Shown: one piece after another, positions 17,675-27,756 of the stretch
How positions within the stretch are numbered: the stretch's first letter is position 1
How the letters are laid out: every line of letters begins with the position of its first letter
Source: Clostridiaceae bacterium BRH_c20a
GTDB taxonomy: Bacteria > Bacillota > Peptococcia > Peptococcales > BICA1-8
Reading direction: 5' to 3'
NCBI GenBank assembly: GCA_000961765.1
Contig: LADT01000084.1
Span: 1 to 40,449 of the forward strand
DNA: 40,449 bases
Translations under genes and position numbers: made by a program
Notes under the pieces: generated by a model
The model's database searches: none
What the model saw: the letters and a program-made list of their open reading frames with translations, nothing else
Told to the model about the DNA's origin: nothing

Positions 17675-17781
17675 TTTTGTTGGCTTTGCCAACAAACTGT
17701 AGTTTTCATCGGGTTAGCCCGTTATAGCTTTAGTAAGAGTCACACTAATAGTGTGAAATTAAGGTGGTACCGCGGAAGAAT

Positions 17782-17819
17782 GCCTCTTTCGTCCTTGGGG
17801 ATGAATGGGGCTTTTTTTT
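17782..17819 (+). terminator. T-box terminator before valS
   Basis: GCCTC and CGTCC segments pair with GGGATGAA and GGGGC, with one mismatch and G-T pairs, followed by eight T at 17812-17819. Its 5' side overlaps the region needed for the antiterminator. Confidence 0.85.
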
Positions 17820-17930
17820 ATAGGGGCAGAGGGGTAGAATAGAAAATGTAGAATCCGTGTGCCCGAAGGGCCCGTGGTTAGATTATGTGCTTTTTCTGTC
17901 TTTGCGAATTGAGAAAGGAGAATGTTTATT

Positions 17931-20579
17931 ATGGAAGAAAACAACAATTTATCTAAAGTATACGACCCTAAGCAGGTTGAAGAAAAGTGGTATACCCATT
18001 GGGAAGAAAATAAGTATTTTCATGCTGACGTAGAAAAGGAGAAACCTCATTTTTCCATTGTCATGCCACCTCCTAATGTAACGGGATCTCTCCATTTAGG
18101 ACATGCTTTAGATAATACTTTACAGGATATTTTAACCCGCTGGCGCAGGATGCAGGGTTATAATACATTATGGCTGCCCGGCACAGACCATGCTGGTATT
18201 GCTACTCAGGCAAAAGTTGAGGAACAGTTGACTAAGGAAGGTACTACTAAGCAGGAATTGGGCAGGGAAAAATTCTTGGAGCGGGCTTGGGGCTGGAAGG
18301 AGCAGTATGGCAATAGGATTACCGAACAATTGCGCAAGCTTGGTACTTCTTGTGATTGGGATCGGGAACGATTCACTATGGATAGCGGGTGTTCGAAGGC
18401 TGTAAAGGAAATTTTTGTCCGTTTATATGAAAAGGGGCTAATTTACCAGGGTAACTACATCATAAACTGGTGCCCAAAGTGCCAGACAACTATTTCTGAT
18501 ATTGAAGTTGAGCATGCCGATGCCCAGGGCAAACTTTATCATTTGCGGTATCCTACTGAGGATGGTACCGATTATATTGAAGTTGCTACTACCCGGCCAG
18601 AGACTATGCTCGGAGATACAGCAGTTGCAGTTCACCCCGAGGATAAAAGATATGCTCATTTAATTGGCAGTTATTTAGTGCTGCCCATTCTTAAAAGGGT
18701 TATACCGGTAATTGCTGACAGTTATGTTGACAGTAAATTTGGTACCGGGGCAGTCAAAATTACACCAGCCCATGATCCTAACGATTTTGAAATGGCTAGA
18801 AGACATGATTTGCCTGAAATAGCTGTTATGGATAAACATGCGATTATGAATGAGAATGCCGGACCTTATCAAGGGCTGGAGCGTTATGAGTGCCGTAAAC
18901 AAATCGTCAAAGACTTGGAGAGTCAAGGCTTTTTAGTTAAGATTGAAGAGCACGGACATGCCTTAGGCCATTGTTACCGTTGTGATACTATAATCGAACC
19001 TATGGTATCTAAGCAATGGTTTGTGAAAATGAAGCCTCTAGCAGAGCCAGCCATTAGAGTTGCTAAAGAAGGACAGGTAAAGTTTGTTCCTGAGAGATTT
19101 ACCAAAGTCTACTTAGACTGGATGGAAAACATTAGGGATTGGTGTATTTCACGGCAGCTATGGTGGGGTCATAGGATTCCCGTCTGGTACTGCCAGGAGT
19201 GTGGAGAAGTAATATGCAGTAAGGAAGAACCCCAATATTGCGGGAGCTGTAATTCTCATAAGCTTGAACAGGACCAAGATGTATTGGATACCTGGTTTAG
19301 TTCCGGTCTATGGCCTTTTTCAACCTTAGGCTGGCCCCAGGAAACAAAAGATTTAGCCCGCTATTACCCAACAAGTGTTTTAGTAACCGGTAGGGATATT
19401 ATTTTCTTCTGGGTAGCAAGAATGATTTTTTCGGCTCTTGAGTCCATGGAGGAAATTCCTTTTAGGGAGGTTTTTATCCACGGCTTAATTCTTGATGCTC
19501 AAGGTCGTAAAATGAGTAAATCCCTGGGTAATGGTGTCGACCCGCTAGAGGTAATTGAAGAGTATGGTGCTGATACCTTAAGGTTTATGCTAATAACAGG
19601 GAATACACCAGGTAATGACCTGCGGTTTCAGTTTGAAAGACTTGATGCTGCCCGGAATTTTGCCAATAAAATATGGAATGCGGCCCGCTTTGTATTAATG
19701 AATCTAGAAGATTACCAGGAAGATACCCCCCATAGTAATTATAATATGGCAGATCAATGGATATTGAGCCGATATAATTCAACTATTAAGGAGGTTACCC
19801 GTCTTTTAGATAAATATGAATTGGGTGAAGCTGGTCGAGAGTTATACGACTTTATTTGGAATGAGTTCTGTGATTGGTATATTGAATTAGCTAAACCTAG
19901 ACTTTATAGCAAAGAGGATTTGGAGAATAAAAGAACGGCCCAAAAGGTATTGGCTGAAGTGCTAAAAGGGACTTTGGAACTTTTACATCCCTTTATGCCT
20001 TTCATAACAGAGGAAATCTGGCAGCATTTACCCCATAGTGGGAAAAGTATAATGCTGACTGACTGGCCGCAAGAGCAGGAAGACTTAATTGATAAAAAAG
20101 TGGAAACAGAAATGTCCTTAACCATGGATATAATTAGAGCAATCAGAAATCTGCGCAGTGAGATGAATGTACCCTTAGGTAAGAAAGCCGAAGTAATAAT
20201 TGTCGCTAATAAAAAGGATTCTCTAGAGATGATTAGAAAAGGTCAAGCCTATATTGTATCCTTAGCTACGGTAAGTGATTTGACCTTAGAATTATCATTA
20301 GATGAAAAGCCTGAACAAGCAGTTACAGCTGTTATCCAGGGAATCGAAATATTCCTATCCTTAAAAGATTTGGTGGATATCGAAAAAGAAACAGTCCGCT
20401 TAGAAAAGGAATTAGCCAAGGTTAATCAAGAAATTGATAGACTAGACAAAAAGCTGAATAATGAAGGGTTTTTGGCCAAGGCACCAATTGATGTAGTAGA
20501 AGGTGAAAAAGAAAAACTAGCCAATTATCAATCAAATAAAGAGGCGTTGTTGACAAGGATTGGGACGTATAGAAGCTAA
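17931..20579 (+). CDS. valS: Valyl-tRNA synthetase
   Basis: A class I synthetase that charges tRNA-Val and edits mischarged threonine. It shows the HIGH-type motif HLGH at residues 55-58 after PPPNVTGSL, the editing-domain segment [17 protein letters not shown], zinc-type cysteines ([17 protein letters not shown]), KMSKS at residues 527-531, the anticodon-binding domain, and the C-terminal coiled-coil arm (about residues 815-880) typical of ValRS. An ATG at 17922 lies only 1 nt after GGAG; the ATG at 17931 fits better and gives 882 residues. It is controlled by the valine T-box upstream. Confidence 0.97.
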   Translation: MEENNNLSKVYDPKQVEEKWYTHWEENKYFHADVEKEKPHFSIVMPPPNVTGSLHLGHALDNTLQDILTRWRRMQGYNTLWLPGTDHAGIATQAKVEEQLTKEGTTKQELGREKFLERAWGWKEQYGNRITEQLRKLGTSCDWDRERFTMDSGCSKAVKEIFVRLYEKGLIYQGNYIINWCPKCQTTISDIEVEHADAQGKLYHLRYPTEDGTDYIEVATTRPETMLGDTAVAVHPEDKRYAHLIGSYLVLPILKRVIPVIADSYVDSKFGTGAVKITPAHDPNDFEMARRHDLPEIAVMDKHAIMNENAGPYQGLERYECRKQIVKDLESQGFLVKIEEHGHALGHCYRCDTIIEPMVSKQWFVKMKPLAEPAIRVAKEGQVKFVPERFTKVYLDWMENIRDWCISRQLWWGHRIPVWYCQECGEVICSKEEPQYCGSCNSHKLEQDQDVLDTWFSSGLWPFSTLGWPQETKDLARYYPTSVLVTGRDIIFFWVARMIFSALESMEEIPFREVFIHGLILDAQGRKMSKSLGNGVDPLEVIEEYGADTLRFMLITGNTPGNDLRFQFERLDAARNFANKIWNAARFVLMNLEDYQEDTPHSNYNMADQWILSRYNSTIKEVTRLLDKYELGEAGRELYDFIWNEFCDWYIELAKPRLYSKEDLENKRTAQKVLAEVLKGTLELLHPFMPFITEEIWQHLPHSGKSIMLTDWPQEQEDLIDKKVETEMSLTMDIIRAIRNLRSEMNVPLGKKAEVIIVANKKDSLEMIRKGQAYIVSLATVSDLTLELSLDEKPEQAVTAVIQGIEIFLSLKDLVDIEKETVRLEKELAKVNQEIDRLDKKLNNEGFLAKAPIDVVEGEKEKLANYQSNKEALLTRIGTYRS

Positions 20580-20819
20580 TTGTGGGAGATTGATGAATGT
20601 GAATAACCTCCAGCCAATTAAGTGCCGGGTGTGGCAATCTCTTGGGTCGGAGATCGCCACGCTACGCTCGCGATGACAAGAAGAGTGGATGGCAAATAAA
20701 CAAATTGGCGAATAGACCATAGACTATCCTTTATCTTTTTCTGGGTACTGGACACTGGTCACTGAGCACGAATATAATTAACTAGCCACTAGTAACTTAA
20801 AGCAGAGGAAGGTGTCCTG
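20580..20819. repeat. Repeat-word spacer between valS and folC
   Basis: No gene is seen. The spacer holds a GC-richer half-element ending in CGCTCGCGATGAC (about 20630-20680), the C-type word AATAGACCATAGACTATCC (20711-20729), and the words TGGACACTGGTCACTG and AGCCACTAGTAAC (20745-20800). Confidence 0.6.
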
Positions 20820-22121
20820 ATGAATTTTCAACAAGCACTGGCATATCTCCACGACTTATGTAGTTTCGGAATTAATTTAGGCATGGCAAGAATCGTTAAG
20901 CTTCTTAATATTCTGGGGGATCCCCACCTGAAAATAAAAACAGTTCATGTAGCGGGAACAAATGGTAAGGGTTCAACAACTGCTATAATTGCAGCTATTT
21001 TGCAGGCTTCGGGTCTCAAAGTAGGGGTTTATACCTCTCCCCATCTGCACAGTTATACTGAAAGAATCCGAATTAATGGCGCAGATATTCCCCAATCAGA
21101 TTTTGCCCGGGAAATGGAAAAGATTAAGGAAATAGTGCCCCAGGTTTTAGAGGCTACTGGAGAGAACCCAACGGAATTTGAAATATTGACAGCCCTAGCT
21201 ATGAATTATTTTTCCTCCCAAGAAGTGGATATAGCAGTTATTGAAGTTGGCATGGGCGGGCGGCTGGATTCCACAAATGTAGTGGTACCAGAGGTTTCTG
21301 TTTTAACAAATATTAGTTCCGACCATGTTAATTATCTAGGCCCTACTATTCTTGATATTGCCAGGGAAAAGGCGGGCATTATAAAAGAGGGGATTCCCGT
21401 TGTAAGCTCCATTCAGGAGCAAGGAGTGGAGGACGTAATTGTAGGAAAGGCAAAAGATTTAGGAGCACAAGTTTACCTAGTGAAAGAATGTGGGTTTAAA
21501 CAAATAAGTTATAGTCCTCTTAAACAAAAATTTAACATGGTGACCCCAAATAATAAGTATGAAGCCTTAGAACTTTCCTTGCTTGGGGATCATCAGATGG
21601 AAAATGCAGTTACAGCTGTATTAGCTATTGAGGTTTTGCAATCATTGGGCTGGGCTATAAATCCTTTACATGTGTACAAGGGTCTACAAACGACCAAGTG
21701 GCCTGGACGCTTGGAATATTTAAAGTTAAAAGTTCCAGTGCTATTTGACGGTGCCCATAACCCAGCGGGGGCTAGAGCTTTGTCCCAGGCAATTCCCAAG
21801 TACTTCAAATATGATCGTCTAGTTTTTGTTTTAGGTGTACTTGCTGATAAAGATAAACGGGACATAATGAATTATTTAGGACCATTAGGTGATATTTTTA
21901 TTGTAACTAAGCCTCCCAATAACAGAGCAGGTGAATGGGATGACCTTATATTGCTCTTAAATGAATTTAATAAGAAAATATTAGTGGAGGAAGATAATCA
22001 GCGAGCCATAGATTTAGCCTTTAAAATAGCTAAAGAAAAGGATTTGATTTGCATTACCGGCTCTTTGTATTTACTTGGCGAAAGTCGCCAATATGTTCTA
22101 AATAACTATCCCCTAACATAA
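20820..22121 (+). CDS. folC: Folylpolyglutamate synthase / dihydrofolate synthase
   Basis: A Mur-ligase-type ATPase that adds glutamate to folates, and in many bacteria also makes dihydrofolate from dihydropteroate. The P-loop is HVAGTNGKGSTTAI (about residues 42-55). It is followed by YTSPHLHSYTERIRING, VGMGGRLDSTNVV, TNISSDHVNYLG with EKAGIIKEG, and the C-terminal domain motif LFDGAHNPAGA. At 433 residues it is full length. valS-folC is a frequent Firmicutes neighbour pair; here a 240-bp repeat-rich spacer separates them. The SPOR-domain gene follows. Confidence 0.96.
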   Translation: MNFQQALAYLHDLCSFGINLGMARIVKLLNILGDPHLKIKTVHVAGTNGKGSTTAIIAAILQASGLKVGVYTSPHLHSYTERIRINGADIPQSDFAREMEKIKEIVPQVLEATGENPTEFEILTALAMNYFSSQEVDIAVIEVGMGGRLDSTNVVVPEVSVLTNISSDHVNYLGPTILDIAREKAGIIKEGIPVVSSIQEQGVEDVIVGKAKDLGAQVYLVKECGFKQISYSPLKQKFNMVTPNNKYEALELSLLGDHQMENAVTAVLAIEVLQSLGWAINPLHVYKGLQTTKWPGRLEYLKLKVPVLFDGAHNPAGARALSQAIPKYFKYDRLVFVLGVLADKDKRDIMNYLGPLGDIFIVTKPPNNRAGEWDDLILLLNEFNKKILVEEDNQRAIDLAFKIAKEKDLICITGSLYLLGESRQYVLNNYPLT

Positions 22122-22183
22122 AGTTAAAAGAGGGGCGGCGGTGCTCTTTCTCTATTTTGACAGAATTAAAGTGGGGGAAAAAA

Positions 22184-23005
22184 ATGAGGAGATTTTTTAT
22201 TTTGACAATAGCGGCTGCAGCTGCTTTAGTTATATCCATGCTATTCGGGCAGCTTTTAGGAGGGTTTTACATTTATAATCTTGTGGTAGAGGACAACCCT
22301 TCTGTGCTTGAGTTAAGTGAAGTTAATCCTCAGACCTCGCTTGTAAAAAGAAAAGTTCTCCGCTTGCAGCCTATAGACTTTTATACCATTCAAGCTGGTA
22401 TCTTTCAGGAGGCTAGCTCTGCTCAGGCTAGTATTGATAAATTGGTCAGTTTAGGCTTAAGGCCATATGTTACTCCAGAACCTCCTTTTAAAATTTGGGT
22501 AGGATGTTTTGGTGATATGGCTTCTGGAAAGGATTTGGAAGATCGGCTTAAAAATCAAGGTTTTGAAGTATTTATTGGAAAAGGGCTTATCAATGACCGT
22601 GCTTTAAAATTTCCGGGGGAAGATGAATACATGATTAATTATTTTGCACCCCTCTTGGGAAAATATGACATAATACTTAGCCATTCGATGAAAATGTTTC
22701 AATCACCTAATGTAACTGTATTTAAACCTGATGTTTGGGAAAATATGATAAAAAAGGTACAGATAGAACTTAACGAAGGAATTAGTGAGGTTGATAAGGT
22801 TTTAAACAGGCAAGAAAGCTTTAATTACCAAAGTGAGCTCCTGAAACTAGAAGAAAAGACTCAGGCCTATGAAAAAGGATTAAACATTATTAAGGGGTCC
22901 AAAAGTAATGAAGCAGTTATCAACAGTCAAGGACAATTGCTAGAATTGATAGCAGCTTACCATAATCTAATTTCTAAGACAAACAAAAAGTTAAATCTTA
23001 ATTAA
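22184..23005 (+). CDS. SPOR-domain membrane protein
   Basis: A bitopic protein with one N-terminal transmembrane helix (about residues 4-30), a linker, and a SPOR domain at about residues 66-133 (FYTIQAGIFQEASSAQAS to GFEVFIGKG), then a helical C-terminal region. SPOR domains bind denuded peptidoglycan at division septa or in the spore envelope, so an outward-facing role in division or sporulation is likely. The frame opens at a TTG at 22157, but GGGG plus 6 nt before the ATG at 22184 and the signal-anchor beginning MRRFFILTI favour 273 residues. It follows folC by 62 bp. Confidence 0.8.
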   Translation: MRRFFILTIAAAAALVISMLFGQLLGGFYIYNLVVEDNPSVLELSEVNPQTSLVKRKVLRLQPIDFYTIQAGIFQEASSAQASIDKLVSLGLRPYVTPEPPFKIWVGCFGDMASGKDLEDRLKNQGFEVFIGKGLINDRALKFPGEDEYMINYFAPLLGKYDIILSHSMKMFQSPNVTVFKPDVWENMIKKVQIELNEGISEVDKVLNRQESFNYQSELLKLEEKTQAYEKGLNIIKGSKSNEAVINSQGQLLELIAAYHNLISKTNKKLNLN

Positions 23006-23074
23006 TTTAATTAATTAAATTAATTAAATTAATTAATGAAAATAAAAATATTGTCGATATCTTCCAGTTTATGT

Positions 23075-23097
23075 TATACTAATAGAATAAGGAGGGG
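23075..23097 (+). promoter_or_regulatory. Probable rex promoter region
   Basis: TATACT at 23075-23080 with TTGTCG 18 nt upstream (23051-23056) could form a promoter, and GGAGG lies at 23091-23095. A run of TTAATTAAA units (about 23003-23035) precedes it. No clear Rex operator (TTGTGAAATATTTCACAA-like) was seen. Confidence 0.45.
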
Positions 23098-23103
23098 ATG
23101 TGT

Positions 23104-23742
23104 TTGAAGACCCTAAAAATACCAGAAGCAACAATTATTCGGCTTTCTGTATACTCTCGATATCTAACTCAACTTGATAAAAAAGGTGTCTCTAGTATTT
23201 CATCAGGGGAAATTGCAGAAGGGGTAGGGGGAAGTCCTGCTCAAGTTAGAAAGGATTTAGCCTATTTTGGGGAATTCGGTACTCGAGGTGTTGGATATAA
23301 TGTAAAAGATTTAAACCAGCACATTGTTAGAATTCTAGGTTTAAATAGAAACTGGAAGGTTATTATAGTAGGGGCTGGTAATTTAGGCTCTGCTTTGACG
23401 CAATATAAAGGATTTAAGGAAAGAGGATTTGAGATAACCGGAATTTTTGATAACGATTTGAACAAAGTAGGACTAGCAGTGAATGGTATTCCTATAAGTC
23501 CTATAAATAAATTAAAAGAAATTGTTCAGGATAATAAGGTGGATATTGGTATTATAGCGGTTCCAGCACCTTATGCTCAGGATGTTGCTGATGCTATGGC
23601 TGAAAGTGGGATTAAGGCAATTTTGAACTTTGCCCCTGTAGTTATCTCGGTACCCCCTGATTTAGAACTGAGAAACGTAGACTTAGCTGTTAACTTAGAA
23701 ATACTAACATTTAACCTTGAACTCCATAAGGATAAAAACTAA
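23104..23742 (+). CDS. rex: Redox-sensing transcriptional repressor Rex
   Basis: Rex represses fermentation and alternative respiration genes until NADH rises relative to NAD+. The winged-helix domain (residues 1-80) has the family sequence [16 protein letters not shown] and the recognition region [21 protein letters not shown]. The Rossmann domain has [12 protein letters not shown] and ends [10 protein letters not shown]. An ATG at 23098 is only 2 nt from the ribosome-binding site; the TTG at 23104, 8 nt from GGAGG, gives 212 residues starting (M)KTLKIPEA, the usual start. It is a single gene closed by its own terminator. Confidence 0.95.
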   Translation: MKTLKIPEATIIRLSVYSRYLTQLDKKGVSSISSGEIAEGVGGSPAQVRKDLAYFGEFGTRGVGYNVKDLNQHIVRILGLNRNWKVIIVGAGNLGSALTQYKGFKERGFEITGIFDNDLNKVGLAVNGIPISPINKLKEIVQDNKVDIGIIAVPAPYAQDVADAMAESGIKAILNFAPVVISVPPDLELRNVDLAVNLEILTFNLELHKDKN

Positions 23743-23743
23743 G

Positions 23744-23767
23744 ACCAGCGTAAAAAGCTGGTTTTTT
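23744..23767 (+). terminator. Terminator after rex
   Basis: The stem ACCAGC/GCTGGT with a 7-nt loop (23744-23762) is followed by six T. It begins 2 nt after the rex stop codon. Confidence 0.9.
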
Positions 23768-24179
23768 GTTTACCCAATTAACCACTGGCCCTTCCGGGGC
23801 ACACGGATGAAAAATTAATAATTAAGGTTAAGGCTGAGGTTAAGTGAAATCTATTTTTTTAACATCAGTCTAGCTAAGCGAAATATTGCCACTTAGTAAG
23901 CAAAAAGTCATTTCCACTAATACTGCTCTTACACACTTCCACTCTTTCACTCTTTCACTTTTTCACTATTAAGTATATAATTGCTATGATTCATTCTGGA
24001 TCAATATACGGACAGGTTTTTCTGTTTTATTCCGAAGAGATTAATGGGATGATAGGAGATATTACTGTCGAAAAATGTAGATTCCAACAATTACAATAAT
24101 GTTGTTTCTTGTACATGTCTAGCCTGGGTGATAAACTTAAGAAGAGTCATAATCTTGTAATCTATAGGGAGGGTTTTTA
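23768..24179. repeat. Repeat-rich spacer between rex and the DUF4321 gene
   Basis: A decayed hexamer element lies at about 23818-23890 (GGTTAAGGCTGAGGTTAAG with CTAGCTAAGCGAAA), and a CTCTTTCACTCTTTCAC array at about 23938-23966. The rest (23970-24170) shows no reading frame or clear RNA structure that I can recognise. Confidence 0.55.
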
Positions 24180-24431
24180 TTGAGGAATAGTTTTAAAAGC
24201 CCATGGATTTTGGTTATATTATTAGTAATAGGTGGATTAATTGGCAGTCTTTTAGGACAAACCCTGGGTCAGTACCTGCCTTTATTAAAAACTAGCTTCC
24301 AACCTATCGGGCTAGAACCTACTACCATTAATTTAGTAGTGCTAACTATAACCTTTGGCCTGATAATTAAAATCAATGTTGCAAGTATAATCGGCTTTTT
24401 ACTTGCCATTTTTATTTATTTCCGGATTTAA
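24180..24431 (+). CDS. DUF4321-family small membrane protein
   Basis: An 83-residue protein with two to three hydrophobic helices: residues 9-31, the start of the second at about 50, and 63-80. The pattern PWILVILLVIGGLIGSLLGQTLGQYLP with a later LTITFGLIIKINVASIIG matches the DUF4321 family of Clostridia, often found next to maf and the mre genes. The function is unknown. The start is a TTG about 6 nt after GGAGGG. A GGGGACA repeat separates it from maf. Confidence 0.75.
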   Translation: MRNSFKSPWILVILLVIGGLIGSLLGQTLGQYLPLLKTSFQPIGLEPTTINLVVLTITFGLIIKINVASIIGFLLAIFIYFRI

Positions 24432-24436
24432 GGAAA

Positions 24437-24578
24437 GGGGACACACCTGCTACTCAGGAGGCAGGAAACACGAAGCAGGATGCAGGATAAAACACATCTT
24501 ATTTCTTGCTTCTTACCTCTTGTCTCCTGCTTCTCGAATGACAGGAATGTCCCCAATCATACAAGGGGACACCTAACT
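24437..24578. repeat. GGGGACA element with a nested GCAGGA/TCCTGC interior
   Basis: The outer ends GGGGACACACCTG and GAATGTCCCC are those of the family at 1-300. The interior is a different pair of complementary arms, built of GCAGGA/GAAGCAGG units on the left and CTTGCTTC/CTCCTGCTTC units on the right. A second GGGGACACC follows at about 24564. Confidence 0.7.
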
Positions 24579-24608
24579 TCAAACTTCTAAAAGGGAGGTC
24601 TTTTAGCG

Positions 24609-25184
24609 GTGAATATTGTTTTAGCATCTGCTTCTCCTCGTCGTGCAGAGCTTCTTCGACAAATTGGAATTGCTTTCACTGTAGAGGCTAGTGATATAGA
24701 TGAAAATAGAGTACAAGCAGATGAACCTCAAAAATGGGTTCAATATGTGGCTTTAGAAAAGGCTAGGGATGTTGCTAAAAAAATGGAGGCTGGCTTAGTC
24801 CTAGGAGCTGATACAATTGTTGTTAAAGAGGAGAAGATTTTAGGAAAGCCCGAAAGTCCTGAGGATGCTTTGGAAATGCTAGAGTTCCTCTCAGGGTCAG
24901 TTCACGAGGTTATGACCGGATTTGCTTTAGTTGATACTTTATCTCAGAAGGTTATAACTGATGTCGAAATAACACAAGTCAAGTTTAGAAAATTGACACT
25001 AAAGGAAATTCAGGCATATATAGCCAGTGGTGAACCTATGGATAAAGCAGGTGCATATGGCATACAGGGTTTAGGGTGCCTTTTAGTTGAAGGAATTTCC
25101 GGATGTTATTTCAATGTTGTTGGATTACCGTTATATAAGGTAGCGCAAAATTTAAGGGACTTTGGCGTAGAGACGTTAGGTTAG
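24609..25184 (+). CDS. maf: Maf-family nucleotide pyrophosphatase
   Basis: Maf proteins hydrolyse dTTP/UTP or modified nucleotides and are linked to septum control. The N-terminal NIVLASASPRRAELL, the middle LGADTIVV and GKPESPEDALEML, and the C-terminal EPMDKAGAYGIQGLGCLLVE motifs are all present in a normal-length protein of 191 residues. The start is a GTG about 10 nt after GGGAGG. It opens the maf-mreBCD-PBP2-minCDE cluster, the standard arrangement in Clostridia. The radC gene often found between maf and mreB is missing here; the gap holds repeat words instead. Confidence 0.93.
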   Translation: MNIVLASASPRRAELLRQIGIAFTVEASDIDENRVQADEPQKWVQYVALEKARDVAKKMEAGLVLGADTIVVKEEKILGKPESPEDALEMLEFLSGSVHEVMTGFALVDTLSQKVITDVEITQVKFRKLTLKEIQAYIASGEPMDKAGAYGIQGLGCLLVEGISGCYFNVVGLPLYKVAQNLRDFGVETLG

Positions 25185-25263
25185 AAATGAAAATGTAGAA
25201 TGTAGAATTTAGAATTTAGAATTTAAAATGAATTAAGAATAGACCATAGACCATAGTCTATTG
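25185..25263. repeat. AATGTAGAAT and AGACCATAG repeat words between maf and mreB
   Basis: GTAGAATTTAGAATTTAGAATTT units (25195-25232) are followed by AATAGACCATAGACCATAG and TCTATTG (25238-25263). No gene is seen. The same words occur separately at about 3648-3665, 9287-9312, 14122-14161 and 20711-20729. Confidence 0.6.
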
Positions 25264-25317
25264 ATGAACGATGAACTGACTAAGATATTAACTGGCAAAC
25301 GGAAGGGGATTAGCAAA

Positions 25318-26340
25318 ATGTTTTTTGCAAAGGACATTGGTATTGACTTAGGAACTGCTAATAGTATGGTATATGTAAGGGGAAAAGGTATTGTATTGAG
25401 CGAACCTTCAGTTGTTGCTATACAAAGAGATACAGGAAATGTTTTGGCTGTAGGTGAGGAAGCCAAGAAGATGATAGGTAGGACCCCTGGTAATATAATT
25501 GCAATTCGGCCACTCAAAGATGGGGTAATTGCTGATTTTGAAGTTACCCATACTATGTTAAAGTATTTTATTAATAAGGCCCTTAAAAGTAAAAGTTTTC
25601 TGGTTAAGCCTCGGGTTGTTGTTTGTGTACCTGCAGGAGTTACTTCAGTCGAGGAAAGAGCAGTAAAAGAAGCAACACTGCAGGCAGGCGCAAAGGAAGC
25701 CCATTTAATTGAGGAGCCTATGGCTGCTGCTATTGGTGCAGGTCTGCCTGTTCATGAACCCACTGGAAACATGATTGTTGATATTGGTGGTGGAACAACT
25801 GATGTTGCAATTATTTCCCTAGGTGGAATAGTTACTAGCCGTTCAATCCGTATTGGCGGTGATGAAATGGATGATGCTATTATCCATTACATTAAGAGAA
25901 CCTATAACCTGATGATTGGTGATCGAACTGCGGAGGAAATAAAAATTCAAATAGGTTCAGCCTACCCGGAAGAGACCTCAGATATTTACCAAGTTAGAGG
26001 ACGGGACTTGGTTACAGGGCTACCCAAAAATATTGCGATTACCAGTAAAGAAATTCAGAATGCTCTCAGGGACCCAGTAAACAGCATTATTGAGGCTATT
26101 AAGGTCTGCTTAGAAAAAACACCCCCGGAGCTGGCTGCCGATATTATGGACCGAGGAATAGTTATGGCTGGTGGAGGTTCTTTGTTAAAAGGCTTGGATA
26201 AACTGATAGCCAATGAGACGGGTATGCCTGTTCATGTTGCAGATGATCCTCTGTCTTGTGTTGCCATTGGAACCGGAAAGGTTTTAGAGAATATCGATAT
26301 TTTAAAGCGAGTGGTTATTGCCAATAAAAGAATTGGATAG
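25318..26340 (+). CDS. mreB: Rod shape-determining protein MreB
   Basis: A bacterial actin that guides lateral cell-wall synthesis under the membrane. The phosphate-1 motif [19 protein letters not shown] opens the protein, phosphate-2 is [19 protein letters not shown], and the adenosine motif is [15 protein letters not shown]. The frame is open to a TTG at 25261, but that extension contains spacer-like sequence; GGAAGGGG followed by 9 nt and the ATG at 25318 gives 340 residues, the usual size. mreC follows by 15 bp, indicating an operon. Confidence 0.95.
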   Translation: MFFAKDIGIDLGTANSMVYVRGKGIVLSEPSVVAIQRDTGNVLAVGEEAKKMIGRTPGNIIAIRPLKDGVIADFEVTHTMLKYFINKALKSKSFLVKPRVVVCVPAGVTSVEERAVKEATLQAGAKEAHLIEEPMAAAIGAGLPVHEPTGNMIVDIGGGTTDVAIISLGGIVTSRSIRIGGDEMDDAIIHYIKRTYNLMIGDRTAEEIKIQIGSAYPEETSDIYQVRGRDLVTGLPKNIAITSKEIQNALRDPVNSIIEAIKVCLEKTPPELAADIMDRGIVMAGGGSLLKGLDKLIANETGMPVHVADDPLSCVAIGTGKVLENIDILKRVVIANKRIG

Positions 26341-26355
26341 GAATGGTGGTCTCAA

Positions 26356-27237
26356 ATGACCAAATACAAGATTCTAAGCAAAGTAGCTAGCGTTTTATTG
26401 ATAACTATTATTTTGCTTGCCATTGCCAGATATACTGGCATGGAGCGTATGAGCCTCAGTCCACTGGAAAAAGGTGTAAAGATAGTAGTAGCTCCGCTAG
26501 CTAGCGGAGCTACTGGTGCTATCCAAAAAACAACTGACTTTTTTGGTATGTTTGGGGAAATTAATGCTTTACGGGAAGAAAATGCTGCTCTAATGAAAAA
26601 TGTTGGTGAGTTGAACCAAGAAATAGACATGCTCCGAGATTATGGTCTAGAAAACACTAGATTAAGGAGATTATTGGATTACAAACAGGTTCATGTTAAT
26701 GATTTTCAGCTTTTAGCTGCTCAAGTAATTGGCAGGGATACTAGTAACTGGTACAGTACTATAATTATTAATAGAGGTGAAAATGAGGGAGTTCAGAAGG
26801 ATATGGCCGTTATCACCCATAAAGGCTTAGTGGGACGGGTTATCAATGTTTCCCCCCAAGCTAGTGAGGTCCTATTAATATTAGATCAGGAAGGTGCTGT
26901 AGGCGGTAGGGTTTGGGAAAACCGTGAAACTCCGGGAGTTGTGGAAGGTGCTGCAAACAATCTCTTGAATATGATTCACATGCCCCATGATGCCGATATA
27001 GAGGTTAATAATACCATAGTAACCTCGGGACTGGCGGGACTTTTCCCGCCTGGCATAAGAATTGGTCGTGTGGTTGAAGTGGAAGATGATGCTTCCGGCT
27101 TGATGAAAAAGGCAATTATCGAACCCTTCGTTAATTTCAATCGTATAGAAGAAGTGTTGGTTATCTTAGAAGTCAGTGATAATTATAATATCCAAGAACA
27201 ACTAAGAGAACAAAGTGAGGAGGCATTAGAGCAATGA
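26356..27237 (+). CDS. mreC: Rod shape-determining protein MreC
   Basis: A bitopic scaffold of the elongation machinery. Residues 10-27 form the membrane helix. A coiled coil lies at about residues 65-105 (EINALREENAALMKNVGEL), followed by two beta-barrel domains with VIGRDTSNWYSTIIINRGEN and VITHKGLVGRVI. At 293 residues it is full length. Its stop overlaps the mreD start (ATGA), showing tight translational coupling. Confidence 0.95.
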   Translation: MTKYKILSKVASVLLITIILLAIARYTGMERMSLSPLEKGVKIVVAPLASGATGAIQKTTDFFGMFGEINALREENAALMKNVGELNQEIDMLRDYGLENTRLRRLLDYKQVHVNDFQLLAAQVIGRDTSNWYSTIIINRGENEGVQKDMAVITHKGLVGRVINVSPQASEVLLILDQEGAVGGRVWENRETPGVVEGAANNLLNMIHMPHDADIEVNNTIVTSGLAGLFPPGIRIGRVVEVEDDASGLMKKAIIEPFVNFNRIEEVLVILEVSDNYNIQEQLREQSEEALEQ

Positions 27238-27734
27238 GTTATATTGTTCTGGCTCTCTTTGGCCTTATAGGACTAGTGTTGCAGTCTACTATTTTTAATG
27301 AATTAATTATTGCCGGGGTTAAGCCCGATTTAATACTAATTATCGTTATCCTTTTTTCTCTTTTTAATGGGCCCCGTCAAGGGGCTTTTATGGGTTTGGT
27401 ATTAGGGCTATTAGAGGATATCTTTTTGGCCAAGTATTTGGGATTGAATGCCGCCAGCAAGTTTATAGTTGGACTAATAATAGGTTTTTTAGAAAAGAGC
27501 ATGTTTAAAGATAACCTTTCTGTGCCGGTTTTAACTTTGTTTTTTGGGTCTTTATTTTATTCAACAGTTTATTATGTTTTTACAAATATAGTTGGATATT
27601 CTGTAAGTTTCGACCAGCTAGTAAGAATTGCAATACCATTTGCAATATACAATACGTGTTTTGCACCCTTTGTTTACGGACGTTTTTACAAGGCTAGCAC
27701 TAAAGGAATATTAAAAAGAAATCAAAATGCATAA
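27234..27734 (+). CDS. mreD: Rod shape-determining protein MreD
   Basis: An integral membrane protein of 166 residues with five to six helices. The motif VKPDLILIIVILFSLFNGPRQGAFMG followed by GLLEDIF is the MreD signature region. It starts on the overlapping ATGA of mreC. It acts with MreC to hold PBP2 and RodA. Confidence 0.93.
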   Translation: MSYIVLALFGLIGLVLQSTIFNELIIAGVKPDLILIIVILFSLFNGPRQGAFMGLVLGLLEDIFLAKYLGLNAASKFIVGLIIGFLEKSMFKDNLSVPVLTLFFGSLFYSTVYYVFTNIVGYSVSFDQLVRIAIPFAIYNTCFAPFVYGRFYKASTKGILKRNQNA

Positions 27735-27756
27735 TTAATGGAAGGAGGGAGGCGGA

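Larger units (their letters stand above)
17413..17820 (+). promoter_or_regulatory. Valine T-box riboswitch of valS, split by a repeat element
   Basis: Stem I contains the AGTA S-turn in GGAGTAAGG, an apical hairpin (GGGAATT/AAATTCCC) and a specifier loop CCGAAGGTAG in which the codon GTA (17503-17505) specifies valine. GGGG near 17425 closes the loop with CCCC at 17507-17510. The T-box AAGGTGGTACCGCGG is at 17761-17775; its TGGT bulge suits the ACCA end of tRNA-Val. The terminator stem 17782-17811 with eight T follows. Uncharged tRNA-Val should favour the antiterminator and switch valS on. Between stem I and the T-box about 240 nt are present, of which 17545-17674 is a hexamer repeat element. 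Confidence 0.93.

Noticed and set aside
17617-17680. Extra terminator within the T-box leader (T-rich centre of the hexamer element)
   Set aside because: The T runs lie in the loop between the two arms, not after a completed stem, so they do not form a standard terminator.
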